Part shown: in pieces, positions 16,857 to 25,464 of the stretch
Layout of the letters: the number at the start of each line of letters is the position of its first letter
Numbering within the stretch: the first letter of the stretch is position 1
The notes under the pieces: generated by a model
What the model saw: the letters and a program-made list of their open reading frames with translations, nothing else
Databases searched by the model: none
Told to the model about the DNA's origin: nothing
Translations under genes and position numbers: made by a program
NCBI RefSeq assembly: GCF_022354825.1
Contig: NZ_CP031168.1
Span: 248,001-312,000, forward strand
From: Paenibacillus sp. H1-7
GTDB taxonomy: Bacteria; Bacillota; Bacilli; Paenibacillales; NBRC-103111
Length of the DNA: 64,000 bases
Direction: 5' to 3'

Positions 16857-16875
16857 GTTCGATCAAGGGCGTAAT

Positions 16876-17112
16876 TCATTTCTGTTTGTCTTTAACAAGT
16901 GCGATGCAGTTAAGCAGAAGGATGCTCACCCCAAGGATCAAGTGGATTAAGAACATAATGAGCTCGCCGGTCGTCAAGCCCGGACCGTTACCTACGGGAC
17001 CGACACGGTTGATAAGGATCACTTCAGAGAACCAAAAGCTGACGATCGTTAAGATAAGGTAAACGGCCGAGGTGCAGATCCCGATAGAGTAACCCCATCT
17101 TTTTTTGCTCAT
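16876..17112 (-). CDS. Small two-helix membrane protein, unknown function
   Basis: A 78-aa protein with helices at about 11-31 and 50-70, a short Gly-rich loop (GPVGNGPGL) between them and basic ends. AAGGAGGG precedes the ATG. No family recognised. It converges on the DNA glycosylase gene. Confidence 0.75.
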   Translation of the reverse strand: MSKKRWGYSIGICTSAVYLILTIVSFWFSEVILINRVGPVGNGPGLTTGELIMFLIHLILGVSILLLNCIALVKDKQK

Positions 17113-17205
17113 GGGTATCCCTCCTTGCTATATGAGACGCGAGCGGCTCCGGATAGTTGCTTGGACCTGGACTCAAATCCGCGTTTAGTTATACCAGTGA
17201 TTCAT

Positions 17206-17249
17206 GAAAAAAAGCCGATCGTTCACCTCGAGGTGAATATCGGCTTTTT
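17206..17249. terminator. Bidirectional intrinsic terminator
   Basis: AAAAAGCCGAT and TTCACCT pair with AGGTGAA and ATCGGCTTTTT. It could end the leftward transcript of the 17351-17500 gene. Confidence 0.85.
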
Positions 17250-17350
17250 AAAGCTGCTTCCGGCAAGCATAACGCAGCGCTCGTGAAGGTTATAAAAAAC
17301 AACGGTGTCGATATGAACTATGGTTACACTGCCGGCAAATGCTGATGATA

Positions 17351-17500
17351 TCAGTCTTTTTCTTTCGTAATGGCACCGTTCAAGTTTTTCGTCGTTTTGG
17401 CGCCTTCCACGGTATCGTTGACGAACTCCATGTCTTGATTTTCCGCTTCCATGGAGGTGGTTCCTTCATAATTTCCTTGATGCTTCTTGTTTTCGGACAT
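17351..17500 (-). CDS. 49-aa hydrophilic protein, unknown function
   Basis: An ATG with AAAGGAGAG opens a 49-aa charged frame beginning MSENKKHQGNYEG and ending NGAITKEKD. It is rich in N, E, K and T with no cysteine or membrane helix. The composition resembles small spore-associated proteins, but no family signature is seen. The terminator at 17206-17249 lies in the right place to end its transcript. Confidence 0.6.
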   Translation of the reverse strand: MSENKKHQGNYEGTTSMEAENQDMEFVNDTVEGAKTTKNLNGAITKEKD

Positions 17501-17705
17501 GACGAATCTCTCCTTTTGTCTTATAAATACGCGCCTTACATAGCACCGGGTCTGGCCTAAGTCTAGGCACGTTTATGTGCAGCCCTTCTTAAGGTTGCCT
17601 AAAGTGGCGGAACATTATTCCTATCCGGGGATGGTTTACCGGAACGTATGGCATACTAATCGCATTGGATGATATATCCAAAGGTTTTGAAGGGAGTTGA
17701 ATCGC

Positions 17706-18314
17706 ATGGCAAGACAGACGAGTTCGGTTCCGTACGGGTATGAGCCGGAGGATAGGAGCAAAAGCCCGCGCGGGACGTTATGGATATACGACAGCTTTGA
17801 ATCGTTCGGGATGCAGCAGCTGGCTCCTTTAATCGGTATGGGGGAGCGGAAATCGTTAAAAAAGCTCGTGTTTTACCCGCTGCATGAAGAGACGCTCCGC
17901 CGCATGGGCGAGCGAAATGCAGAGCCGTATTACCGGCGGACCGAAGCGCTGGAAGAGCTGCTGGAGCAAGCCGAGACGCCGCTTGATATGACAATCGATC
18001 ACTGGGAGGGGCGGCGCAAAAAATATACGCCTGTCGATACGGCCTTCCGTTACTTGGCGGAAAAGTATGCCGGCCCCCACTTCGTATGGGTGACGCTGGA
18101 GACGGCCAACAAGCTGGCCGGATATGATTCTTTCGAAGGATGGATTAAAAAAATCCGCCTCTGGATCGATATGGAAGGGAGCAGCAAGAACCGGGAAGCC
18201 GAGCTTCATCCGCGGTTACATGCCGCCGCAAGCCGCTGGGACCCCGTGGATGTGGATGCATCCGAGGAATCTCAGCAACAATGGCTCGAATCGGCCGCTC
18301 ATCCGTCCGATTGA
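17706..18314 (+). CDS. Conserved-type soluble protein, unknown function
   Basis: A 202-aa soluble protein. Visible segments include SPRGTLWIYDSFESFGMQQLAPLIGMGE near the N-terminus (in parts) and PHFVWVTLETANKLAGY in the middle; the C-terminus is acidic and polar. No domain recognised. GAAGGGAG lies before ATG 17706. A promoter was not identified. Confidence 0.7.
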   Translation: MARQTSSVPYGYEPEDRSKSPRGTLWIYDSFESFGMQQLAPLIGMGERKSLKKLVFYPLHEETLRRMGERNAEPYYRRTEALEELLEQAETPLDMTIDHWEGRRKKYTPVDTAFRYLAEKYAGPHFVWVTLETANKLAGYDSFEGWIKKIRLWIDMEGSSKNREAELHPRLHAAASRWDPVDVDASEESQQQWLESAAHPSD

Positions 18315-18452
18315 GCCGGTTACCCCCTTTGCCGTAGACAACGAGGATCCGCTCTATGGATGAATATGGCGGCCGGAGCCCTCAAATCCGATGGGAAGTA
18401 CGAATCTTTATAGTGCCTGATGGAAGGAAACCGAGATTCACAGGAGGGGACT

Positions 18453-19457
18453 ATGAAGAAGATTATATGGATCGTTATCGGATGTATTGGCATCGGCTTG
18501 CTGTCCTATGGAGTGCTGGGTGCTGCCGACACCCCGGCTTCTGCGGAAATGTCGCAGGAAGCGAAGGGACAATATGTGCGGGTAGATGATGGAGGCAAGC
18601 GGATTGTCGTTTCCGTCGGCGGACAGGAGGCGTCTTACCCGATATCGTCAACGGTATGGGTTTACCGGAACAATCAAAAGTCATCCTTGGCCGATCTAAA
18701 GGCAGGAGATTCGCTGGAGCTGATTCTTAACAACAAAGACCAAGCCGCCTATATTAAGGCGTTCAGCGCTGCTGAGCCCGCACCGGCTCAACCTGGGCAG
18801 ACTCCATCCGAGTCCGCAGCCGGCAGCAGTACGGCGGCGCCGAGCGGAGCCGCGACAGACAGCACGACGGCGGCAGCCGGTGACGAGAAAGCGGCGGGAC
18901 CTGTTCTGCCTCCGGCTGCCGGAAATTCCGGAGCCTCGGGAGCAGCAGGGGCTACCGGATCGCAAGGGTCGGTACAGAAGCCGGCTAGTTCCGCGGGAAA
19001 ATCCTCTGCGAGCTCAGGTACTGCTTCCTCTGCTGCTGCCGGCTCTCCAGGCTGGGAAAAGCTCGAATTCGAGTGGAAAAGCCGCGAGTTCGAATTGAAG
19101 GTGAAGCAGGATCCCAAGAAGCCGGCGGACACCGAGCTGTATTTGAAAACACAGGACCGCTCGGTCATTCATCTTGACGGTGTAGCCGCGGAATCCTTCA
19201 TCCAGCAGCTGGTCAAAGGACTGCCTGCGGAGCAAAAAACGTTCGAGCAAGCGCTCAAACAGAAGATTGCCTCCGAATTTCAGCTTGCCAACCGTTCGGC
19301 CGATTGGAAGCTGGATGTGAAGTGGGCCGACAAGCCTCAACCTCCATCGCATCCCCAGGAGCCGAAGGGCAAAGGAAACGAGAAATCGAAGGACAGCAAG
19401 GAGAAAGAGCAGGGCAAAGGCAAAGAGAAGCACGACGATCATGATGACGATGATTAA
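18453..19457 (+). CDS. Secreted/membrane-anchored YusW-like domain protein
   Basis: A 334-aa protein. It has an N-terminal signal or anchor (IIWIVIGCIGIGLLSYGVLGA), a small beta domain (residues 35-105), a long Ser/Ala/Gly/Pro-rich linker (about 106-195), then a YusW-like domain (KLEFEWKSREFELKV to WKLDVKWADK, about 200-290) and a strongly charged tail rich in Lys/Glu ending in Asp/His repeats. The tail could bind divalent metal (inference). AGGAGGGG precedes ATG 18453. A decayed copy of part of the linker lies about 100 bp after its end. Confidence 0.75.
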   Translation: MKKIIWIVIGCIGIGLLSYGVLGAADTPASAEMSQEAKGQYVRVDDGGKRIVVSVGGQEASYPISSTVWVYRNNQKSSLADLKAGDSLELILNNKDQAAYIKAFSAAEPAPAQPGQTPSESAAGSSTAAPSGAATDSTTAAAGDEKAAGPVLPPAAGNSGASGAAGATGSQGSVQKPASSAGKSSASSGTASSAAAGSPGWEKLEFEWKSREFELKVKQDPKKPADTELYLKTQDRSVIHLDGVAAESFIQQLVKGLPAEQKTFEQALKQKIASEFQLANRSADWKLDVKWADKPQPPSHPQEPKGKGNEKSKDSKEKEQGKGKEKHDDHDDDD

Positions 19458-19579
19458 GCCGGAGCCGATAGGCGGTTGAAGCAGCAACGCTGGGGAGGCT
19501 CTGTCCAAACAGCGCTGCGGACTGCTGCATCAAATTCAAAAAGCGTCGCGCTAGCCGGTTGCGCGGTAATGCTGCAAAC

Positions 19580-19680
19580 ACCACGACGGCGGCCCGGGGG
19601 GATAAACCAGCAGGACCTGCGCTGCCTCCGGCTGCCGGAAATACTGGAGCTGCGGGAGCCGCGCCAGAAGTACAGAAAAA
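19580..19680 (+). pseudogene. Decayed copy of the linker region of the YusW-like gene
   Basis: This stretch matches 18861-18980 inside the neighbouring gene: a shared CACGACGGCGGC start, a run of about 21 identical bases (CTGCCTCCGGCTGCCGGAAA and one more), then GGAGC-GGGAGC and GTACAGAA. Read in frame it gives AGPALPPAAGNTGAAGAA against AGPVLPPAAGNSGASGAA in the intact gene. No start, signal or YusW domain accompanies it, so it is a fragment of a local duplication. Confidence 0.7.
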
Positions 19681-19729
19681 AGCCAGTCACTACCCGTCGA
19701 GTTGAAGGCGGAAGTGACTGGCTTTTTCT
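19675..19729. terminator. Bidirectional intrinsic terminator between YusW-like gene and PBP
   Basis: AAAAAAGCCAGTCACT pairs with AGTGACTGGCTTTTT over a 21-nt loop. It can end the PBP transcript on the minus strand and the YusW-like transcript on the plus strand. Confidence 0.9.
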
Positions 19730-19798
19730 TGTGTCAGCTCATGCGATATCCCGTGTATTGGGAAGGAACGGACGGCACGCTGACTAATCGTCGTTCCG

Positions 19799-21973
19799 TT
19801 ATCTCCCTTTGGGCCCACGGGGCTTATTTTCGTTCTTTTTGGAGTCGGATGGACCGATACCGAGACGTTCCTGCAGCTGCTGCATCCACTGCGGCTGCTC
19901 GTTCTTCGGCTGTTCCGATTCCGGAGGAGGCTCGGGCTTATAGTCGGGCGGAACCGTGAACGGTACTGCCGGGACATCGCGGAGCGCCCGGCTCATGATC
20001 TCCTTGAACACGGTGGCAGGTGCGACGCCTCCCGTGGTTAAGTAATGGTTCTTGTCCGTCTGATCGTAGCCGAGCCAGACGGCTGCGGTCAGCTCCGGAG
20101 TGAAGCCGACGAACCAGGCATCTTTGATGCCGTTGGCTCCAATGTCGGCGAACTCCTTCGTGGCGGGCAGCTGCGTCGTGCCCGTCTTGCCCGCCGTCGG
20201 CCGCCCCAGCGCGGCGGCCTGCCCAGTCCCTGACTTTACTGCATCCTGCAGCAGTAAAGTCAGGGTGTACGCCACGGCCGGCTCCGTCACCGTCGCCGGC
20301 TGCGGCTTCGCCTCGACCAAGGGGATGCCGTCCTTGGTCGTTACCTTCACGATGGCGTGCGCCTGCTGCCGCACGCCGAGGTTGGCGATGGCGCCGAACG
20401 CTTGCGCCATCTGCAGGGGCGACACGCCCTCGGACAAGCCGCCGAGGGCGATGCTGAGCGTGCGATCGGGGGCCCCGAGCGGGATCCCCGACCTCCGCGC
20501 GAAGTTCATCCCGGCGTCGATACCGATCTCGTTCAGCAGCCACACCGCCGGGATGTTCCACGAGCGCATGATGGCCTCGCGCATCGTCACCTGCCCGCGG
20601 GTCTGACCGTCCCAGTCCTTGGGACGGTAGCCCGCGATGTCGAGCTCCCCGTCATACAGCGGGGAGTTAGGCGTATAGCCCCGCTCGAGCGCCGGACCGT
20701 ACACGACAAGCGGCTTGAACGACGAGCCCGGCTGGCGCTTCAGCTGGGTCGCGTGATTGAAGCCGCGGTACACCTGCGGTCCCCTTGTGCCGACAAGCGC
20801 CCGGATCGCTCCCGTCTTGTGGTCGAGGAGGACGGTGCCGCTCTGAATAAGCTGATCCGGCTTGCTCTCCGGAAACGCGGCGTTGTCGGCGTACACGTCT
20901 TGGGCCGCCTGCTGTATTTGCGGGTCCAGCTCGGTATAAATGCGCAGCCCGGTCGTCAGCACCTGCTCCTCGGTAAAGCCGTAGAGGTCGGCGGCTTCCT
21001 GGATCACATAGTCGACATAGGACGGATACTTTCCTTTGAGCGTCTCTTCATTATGCTGCTTCAGAACGATCGGCTTCGCGACGGCCTGCTGGTAGGCGGC
21101 GTCGCTAATGAAGCTTTGCTCCTTCATCAGCGACAGGACGAGATTGCGCCGCTCCAGCGCCTTCTCCATATTTTTGGCCGGAGAGTAGCTTGTAGGAGCT
21201 TTGGGCAGCGCGGCGAGCATCGCCGATTCCTCCAGCGTCAGCTGCTGAACCGGCTTCGCGAAATATTCCTGCGCCGCTCCCTCGACGCCCCAGCGTCCTT
21301 CGCCGAAGTAGATGCTGTTCAAGTACAGCTCCAAAATTTCGTCCTTGCTGTAGACGGTGCTGATTTTCAGCGCATATCCGGCTTCCTTCAGCTTCCGGCT
21401 TAACGTCTTGTCGGACTGGAGGAACAGGTTCTTGGCCAGCTGTTGTGTAAGCGTGCTGCCGCCTTCCTTCATCGACCCTGATTTCAAGTCGCGCAGCAGA
21501 GCCCGGGCCGTAGACCATAGGTCGATCCCGACATGTTCGTAAAAGCGCCGGTCCTCAACGGCGATCACCGCGTTGCGCAGTTCAAGAGGAATCTGATCCA
21601 GCGGCACGGGAACGATGCGCGAGGAGGAGAGCTGGGAAGCGGGCTTGCCGTTCTTATCCATGATGATCGTCGGCTCAGGCAGCGGATGCTCCAGCTTGCT
21701 TATATCGAGCCCGCGAATCCATAGCGCGGCGAAGCCTGCCATAGCACAGCTCCCTAGCACGGCAATGCCTGCGAACCACAGCAAAGTCCGCTTCCAACGG
21801 TTTCGCTTCCGCGGTTTTCGGCTGGCGTGACCGGAAGGCTTTCCTGCCCCTTTATCTGCCAACGGCGGTTCTTGAGCCGCTGCCGCTGCAGCCATGCGGG
21901 CCGAAGCGGACTTCGCGAGCTTTTTGCGCAATCTTTTACGCAATAATGACCATAGTGACTGTTGTTTTGCCAT
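19799..21973 (-). CDS. Class A penicillin-binding protein (PBP1A-type)
   Basis: A 724-aa bifunctional peptidoglycan synthase. It has a basic cytoplasmic N-terminus and one membrane helix (about 67-90). In the glycosyltransferase 51 domain, EDRRFYEHVGID and GGSTLTQQLAKNLFL carry the catalytic glutamates. The transpeptidase domain follows with PGSSFKPLVVY (active-site Ser and Lys), SWN in MRSWNIPA, and KTGTT. The C-terminus is a disordered Pro/Lys-rich tail. It polymerises lipid II and cross-links peptides outside the membrane. ATG 21973 (MAKQQS) has GAAGG; upstream ATGs are possible. The transpeptidase coding part holds a perfect 15-bp inverted repeat. Confidence 0.94.
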   Translation of the reverse strand: MAKQQSLWSLLRKRLRKKLAKSASARMAAAAAAQEPPLADKGAGKPSGHASRKPRKRNRWKRTLLWFAGIAVLGSCAMAGFAALWIRGLDISKLEHPLPEPTIIMDKNGKPASQLSSSRIVPVPLDQIPLELRNAVIAVEDRRFYEHVGIDLWSTARALLRDLKSGSMKEGGSTLTQQLAKNLFLQSDKTLSRKLKEAGYALKISTVYSKDEILELYLNSIYFGEGRWGVEGAAQEYFAKPVQQLTLEESAMLAALPKAPTSYSPAKNMEKALERRNLVLSLMKEQSFISDAAYQQAVAKPIVLKQHNEETLKGKYPSYVDYVIQEAADLYGFTEEQVLTTGLRIYTELDPQIQQAAQDVYADNAAFPESKPDQLIQSGTVLLDHKTGAIRALVGTRGPQVYRGFNHATQLKRQPGSSFKPLVVYGPALERGYTPNSPLYDGELDIAGYRPKDWDGQTRGQVTMREAIMRSWNIPAVWLLNEIGIDAGMNFARRSGIPLGAPDRTLSIALGGLSEGVSPLQMAQAFGAIANLGVRQQAHAIVKVTTKDGIPLVEAKPQPATVTEPAVAYTLTLLLQDAVKSGTGQAAALGRPTAGKTGTTQLPATKEFADIGANGIKDAWFVGFTPELTAAVWLGYDQTDKNHYLTTGGVAPATVFKEIMSRALRDVPAVPFTVPPDYKPEPPPESEQPKNEQPQWMQQLQERLGIGPSDSKKNENKPRGPKGR
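20228..20265. repeat. Perfect 15-bp inverted repeat inside the PBP gene
   Basis: CCCTGACTTTACTGC at 20228-20242 is the exact reverse complement of 20251-20265, with an 8-base loop. It encodes part of LTLLLQDAVKSGTG in the transpeptidase domain and is less GC-rich than its surroundings. Confidence 0.8.
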
Positions 21974-22065
21974 AAAAACCTTCATCCCCAATTTTGCATA
22001 TGTTACTCTCTGTAGCCTTACCTATTTAAACTATTCGCAGCGTCCGGCCGATTTGAGGCAAACGT

Positions 22066-22102
22066 CCAAGAACCCCGCTGCATAAGTCGCAGAGGGGTTC
22101 TT
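22066..22102. terminator. Possible terminator hairpin upstream of the PBP gene
   Basis: AAGAACCCC pairs perfectly with GGGGTTCTT around GCTGC...GTCGC. No long T run follows on either strand, so it may be a weak terminator of the leftward 22211-22675 gene. Confidence 0.45.
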
Positions 22103-22210
22103 CCAGTTGCATTAGCGAAACTTGTATAAGCGAAGCTCGGGGCATTCATTCTCCCGCCAAAAGCAAGGGGCTCGGCCCGTCCATCCGATGGAATTGCCCC
22201 AAACGGACCT

Positions 22211-22675
22211 TTACTGAATCGGGTCGGGGACCATTCCGTTTTCCAGCAGCTGAGAATTGGTAGGCATATTGGCCATTTCCTTACCCAGCCGCCTCACCTC
22301 GGCCTCATTGTTCGCCATCCGTCCGTTCATCGCTTCTTCGATCGGGGTGCTGGCTAATTTGGGCTCATGATTGGACAAATACTGCTCCACCTCGGCCATC
22401 ATCTGGACCGCCGCTTCCACGGCGCCAAACGGAACCTCCACCTTGTCCACGAAGCAGGCCTCGTGCAAATGGACGATAGTCAACCCGTTGCTTGCGGTTT
22501 GGGTAGGCAGCTGGTACAAATATTCTCTCAATGTAACGGGGTCGCGGAAAATCAGCTCATAAACGCAGCCGTCCCGCGTCGGTTTTTCGGCAAATCCTAA
22601 TGTGGTCAATGTATTATGAACGTGGGCAAAGGGGCGTGTAATCAAATGCATTTGCTTCTTGCGTGTCATCTCCAT
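22211..22675 (-). CDS. Soluble protein of about 154 aa, unknown function
   Basis: A small protein with a mixed alpha/beta first half (HLITRPFAHVHNTLTTLGF; CVYELIFRDPVTLREYLY) and a helical, Met/Asn-rich second half. No motif recognised. GAAGGAGA stands close to the start region; GTG 22678, ATG 22675 and ATG 22669 are all possible. Confidence 0.65.
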   Translation of the reverse strand: MEMTRKKQMHLITRPFAHVHNTLTTLGFAEKPTRDGCVYELIFRDPVTLREYLYQLPTQTASNGLTIVHLHEACFVDKVEVPFGAVEAAVQMMAEVEQYLSNHEPKLASTPIEEAMNGRMANNEAEVRRLGKEMANMPTNSQLLENGMVPDPIQ

Positions 22676-22802
22676 CACTCTCCTTCAGAGTTGTGGTATG
22701 GAACGCCAGACGGCAATCAAGCATCCGGAAATCCGGGCACATCCGGTCATCCCCATAGCTCGGATACCTTCTATTACCCTTGTCCGATGATTTTGAAACC
22801 CC

Positions 22803-23213
22803 TTACGCCTGAACGGCCGAAGAGCCGCTTGTTTTCCTGTGCTTTCGCTTGTGTGATTTCAAGGCGATATAGGTCCATATAGCCCCGCTCAAATCAATCA
22901 GGCTAAGTGCGATAAAAATCGGCTTCAGCATGCCGAGCAGCACAAACGTGGTCATGAACAAAATAATGGACGCCCGCGTGTAGACCGTTAAATAGTAAAA
23001 CCGGTACATGCCTTCGATAGCGGACGCCGCGTAATCAAACGCCAGAAACAAAAGAAACATCCCGATGACGCGAATCCAGATCTCGCTTACGGCGGTATAG
23101 CCGAGCAGCGGGGCCAATACCCCCGGCACGATCAATAGCGTCAGACTGAGTGCGAACATGTACAAGCTGAAGTAAAATACCGTTTTAGCCGGATAAGACA
23201 TGGAGCGCAGCAT
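22803..23213 (-). CDS. Four-helix membrane protein, unknown function
   Basis: A 136-aa protein with four hydrophobic helices (about 11-33, 43-62, 78-97 and 101-118) and a basic C-terminal tail (KSHKRKHRK). The pattern YFSLYMFALSLTLLIVPGVLAPLLG and IRVIGMFLLFLAFDY recalls small uncharacterised membrane proteins of Gram-positive bacteria. No function is proposed. It is divergent from the rluF promoter. Confidence 0.7.
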   Translation of the reverse strand: MLRSMSYPAKTVFYFSLYMFALSLTLLIVPGVLAPLLGYTAVSEIWIRVIGMFLLFLAFDYAASAIEGMYRFYYLTVYTRASIILFMTTFVLLGMLKPIFIALSLIDLSGAIWTYIALKSHKRKHRKTSGSSAVQA

Positions 23214-23333
23214 ACATACACCTCTTTCTAATACGGGTCTATATTCCTAATTCACCCAATTTTCGACATAGGTCTATCGTACCGGACAAGGGATTTTATG
23301 TAAATAGCGATGTGAGGTTTAGATCTTATTTTT

Positions 23334-23361
23334 TTGTTAGTTATTTCCCGCGTGGTATAAT
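23334..23361 (+). promoter_or_regulatory. Sigma-A promoter of rluF
   Basis: -35 TTGTTA (23334-23339), 16-bp spacer, perfect -10 TATAAT (23356-23361), 33 bp before the start codon. Confidence 0.7.
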
Positions 23362-23394
23362 GTGCACAGGATGATACGAGGTGGAGTGACGGAC

Positions 23395-24096
23395 ATGAGA
23401 ATTAACAAGTTCATAAGCGAGACGGGGTTCTGCTCCCGGCGCGAGGTAGATAAGCTGGTGGAGGCGGGACGCGTTACGATTAACGGGAAGAAGGCCGAGC
23501 TCGGCAGCCAGGCGGAGGAAGGCGACGATGTGCGGGTGGACGGCAAGCCGATCAGCACGAGGAAGAAGGGCGTCTACATTGCGCTGAACAAGCCGGTAGG
23601 GATCACAAGCACGACGGAGCAGCAGGTGCGCGGCAACATTGTCGATTTTGTCGGTCACAAAGAGCGGATCTTTCCGATCGGCCGGTTGGATAAAGATTCC
23701 GAAGGGCTGATTTTGTTGACCAACGACGGCGACATCGTCAACAAAATTTTGCGGGCGGAAAACAATCATGAAAAAGAATATATCGTGACGGTGGACAAGC
23801 CGGTCACGCCGATGTTTTTGCAGGGGATGGCAAGCGGCGTACGGATTCTCGGGACCATGACGAAGCCGTGCGAGGTGTTCAAGCAGGAGGAGAAGGTATT
23901 CCGCATTATTCTTACGCAGGGGCTGAACCGTCAAATCCGCAGAATGTGCGCAGCATTCGGGTATGAAGTACGGAGGCTCAAGCGGGTGCGCATAATGAAC
24001 ATCCGTCTCGGGGGACTTGCGGTCGGCCGCTGGCGCGATTTAAGCCCGCAGGAGCTCGACGAGCTGTTTACGAACATTTCGCATGAGGGAAAATGA
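23395..24096 (+). CDS. rluF: RluF-type 23S rRNA pseudouridine synthase
   Basis: A 233-aa RsuA/RluB/E/F-family enzyme: an S4 RNA-binding domain ([19 protein letters not shown]) followed by the catalytic domain with [17 protein letters not shown], where the Asp is the nucleophile, and the [10 protein letters not shown] signature. RluF converts U2604 (and U2605) of 23S rRNA to pseudouridine. The start at 23395 is set by GGAG upstream and the S4-domain boundary. A good promoter lies 33 bp upstream. Confidence 0.9.
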   Translation: MRINKFISETGFCSRREVDKLVEAGRVTINGKKAELGSQAEEGDDVRVDGKPISTRKKGVYIALNKPVGITSTTEQQVRGNIVDFVGHKERIFPIGRLDKDSEGLILLTNDGDIVNKILRAENNHEKEYIVTVDKPVTPMFLQGMASGVRILGTMTKPCEVFKQEEKVFRIILTQGLNRQIRRMCAAFGYEVRRLKRVRIMNIRLGGLAVGRWRDLSPQELDELFTNISHEGK

Positions 24097-24099
24097 GAA

Positions 24100-24152
24100 A
24101 AGAAGCCGCCGGACGCAAGCTTAACTCAAGCTTACTGTCTGACGGCTTCTTC
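24100..24152. terminator. Bidirectional terminator between rluF and the CDF gene
   Basis: AAGAAGCCG pairs with CGGCTTCTT with inner GAC/GTC and AAGCTT/AAGCTT pairs. It overlaps the last codons of the convergent CDF gene. Confidence 0.75.
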
Positions 24153-25118
24153 ATTGCCGGGCTCCATCCAGTCGGCAACTCCGTTATCTTCAATAATGCC
24201 GAGCGTTACGTCGGAAATGTTCGTATCCGTCAGCAGGCTGTCGCGGACGCGGAACTTGATGTCGTCGGCGTCGGCCAACGACAGCCCTTTGCGCAGCTCG
24301 ATATAGCTCTCGACATGATATGTTCGTCCTTCCTGTACGACGCGCAGCTTGTTGATGTCAGTCACATCGCGGTCGGCCAGAATGACTCGGGCAACGTTGG
24401 TTTCGATTTCGTTCGGTGCGGCCACGCCGATCAGCCCGACCATATTGTCATAGCCCACCTTGAAGGCGACGCCGACCATCAATAGACCAATGAAGATGGT
24501 GGCCAGCCCGTCGAATATGGTAATGGCCGTAAATTGAGTGACGAGTACCGCAATCAGCGCGAGCAGAGCGCCTAGTGTGGCTACGATATCCTCGTAGAAG
24601 ACGAGTCTTGTCGGAGGCGCAGCCCGCCCAACATTTCGGATAGCCGCGGGGACGACGCCGAGCCCGGTCGCTTGAGCTTTCGTTTCGTGCACGATTTCCT
24701 TCATAGCCTTCACGAGGACGAAGCTGTCGACGGCGATGGAAATGGCGAGCACGATGAAATTGAGCCAAAAATGATGCGCGGCCGAAGGATGGCTAAGCAG
24801 GTGGATGCCTTCTTTTACCGTCTCGTACGCCATAATGGTAACTACAATAACGGCAATCATGCAGAACAGGTTGATCACCCGTCCGAACCCGGTCGGGAAG
24901 CGCGGAGTCGGCTTTCGTTCGGCCAGCACGCTTCCGAGAAACACGAATCCCTGATTGATCGCATCCGCTATCGAATGCATAGCCGAAGCGAACATGGCCC
25001 CGCTGCCGCTGAAAGCCGCCGCAATCCCCTTCAGTACGGCAATCCCCGTATTTCCCAAAGCCGCCGCGGCTGACGATGTATTCCCTTTTTTGATCAGCTC
25101 CATCCAGTTGGTGCTCAT
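24132..25118 (-). CDS. Cation diffusion facilitator (CDF) transporter
   Basis: A 328-aa CDF protein: six membrane helices, the metal-site motif HSIADAINQ in helix 2 (about residue 48) and IDSF-type IAVDSFVLV in helix 5, then a cytoplasmic dimerisation domain from about 220. The HSxAD-NQ form is that of the SLC30A9-like subgroup. CDF proteins export Zn2+, Fe2+, Mn2+ or related ions in exchange for protons. The metal is not clear from sequence. It is convergent with rluF. Confidence 0.88.
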   Translation of the reverse strand: MSTNWMELIKKGNTSSAAAALGNTGIAVLKGIAAAFSGSGAMFASAMHSIADAINQGFVFLGSVLAERKPTPRFPTGFGRVINLFCMIAVIVVTIMAYETVKEGIHLLSHPSAAHHFWLNFIVLAISIAVDSFVLVKAMKEIVHETKAQATGLGVVPAAIRNVGRAAPPTRLVFYEDIVATLGALLALIAVLVTQFTAITIFDGLATIFIGLLMVGVAFKVGYDNMVGLIGVAAPNEIETNVARVILADRDVTDINKLRVVQEGRTYHVESYIELRKGLSLADADDIKFRVRDSLLTDTNISDVTLGIIEDNGVADWMEPGNEEAVRQ

Positions 25119-25321
25119 TCGTGCCTCCTGTTGTCCGTATTGGGCAGCGCGGTCTTATTTTTGCTTACTATGCTTCATCCGCATTTCAAATATGTATGCT
25201 CAATACCCCCAGAAGCCGAATACGGTTCAAAACAGCTCAAAAACGGGGAAAAATAGTTTGTATACCTATATTTTAACCGTTAAAGCTTTCATTTCGACGC
25301 TGTAAATAAGCAAGCCGTTCC

Positions 25322-25350
25322 TTGGACGCTCTTCTTAATTAGGATATAAT
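25322..25350 (+). promoter_or_regulatory. Sigma-A promoter of the CorC/DUF21 gene
   Basis: -35 TTGGAC (25322-25327), 17-bp spacer, -10 TATAAT (25345-25350). Start expected near 25357, giving a 5' leader of about 108 nt. Confidence 0.85.
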
Positions 25351-25356
25351 AAATAT

Positions 25357-25464
25357 ACTGGTTGCAAATGTATACTTTAATCGAGGCTGCCTGAAGAGGC
25401 GTCTCACATTTTGAGTCTTTGAGGGAGGTGTACCTATCCGTCTCACCGAGGCGATAGGGAGTTA
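25357..25464 (+). promoter_or_regulatory. Structured 5' leader of the CorC/DUF21 gene (unclassified)
   Basis: Three hairpins can be drawn: GCCT-gaag-AGGC, CTCA-cat-TTTGAG, and CCTATC(C)GTCTC-acc-GAGGC-GATAGG. The last extends into GATAGGGAG, the only ribosome binding site of the gene, so it could hide it. The block CGTCTCAC occurs twice (near 25394 and 25439), so the first copy could compete for the GAGGC arm. I could not match it to the M-box, yybP-ykoY or other riboswitch classes I know. Confidence 0.45.
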
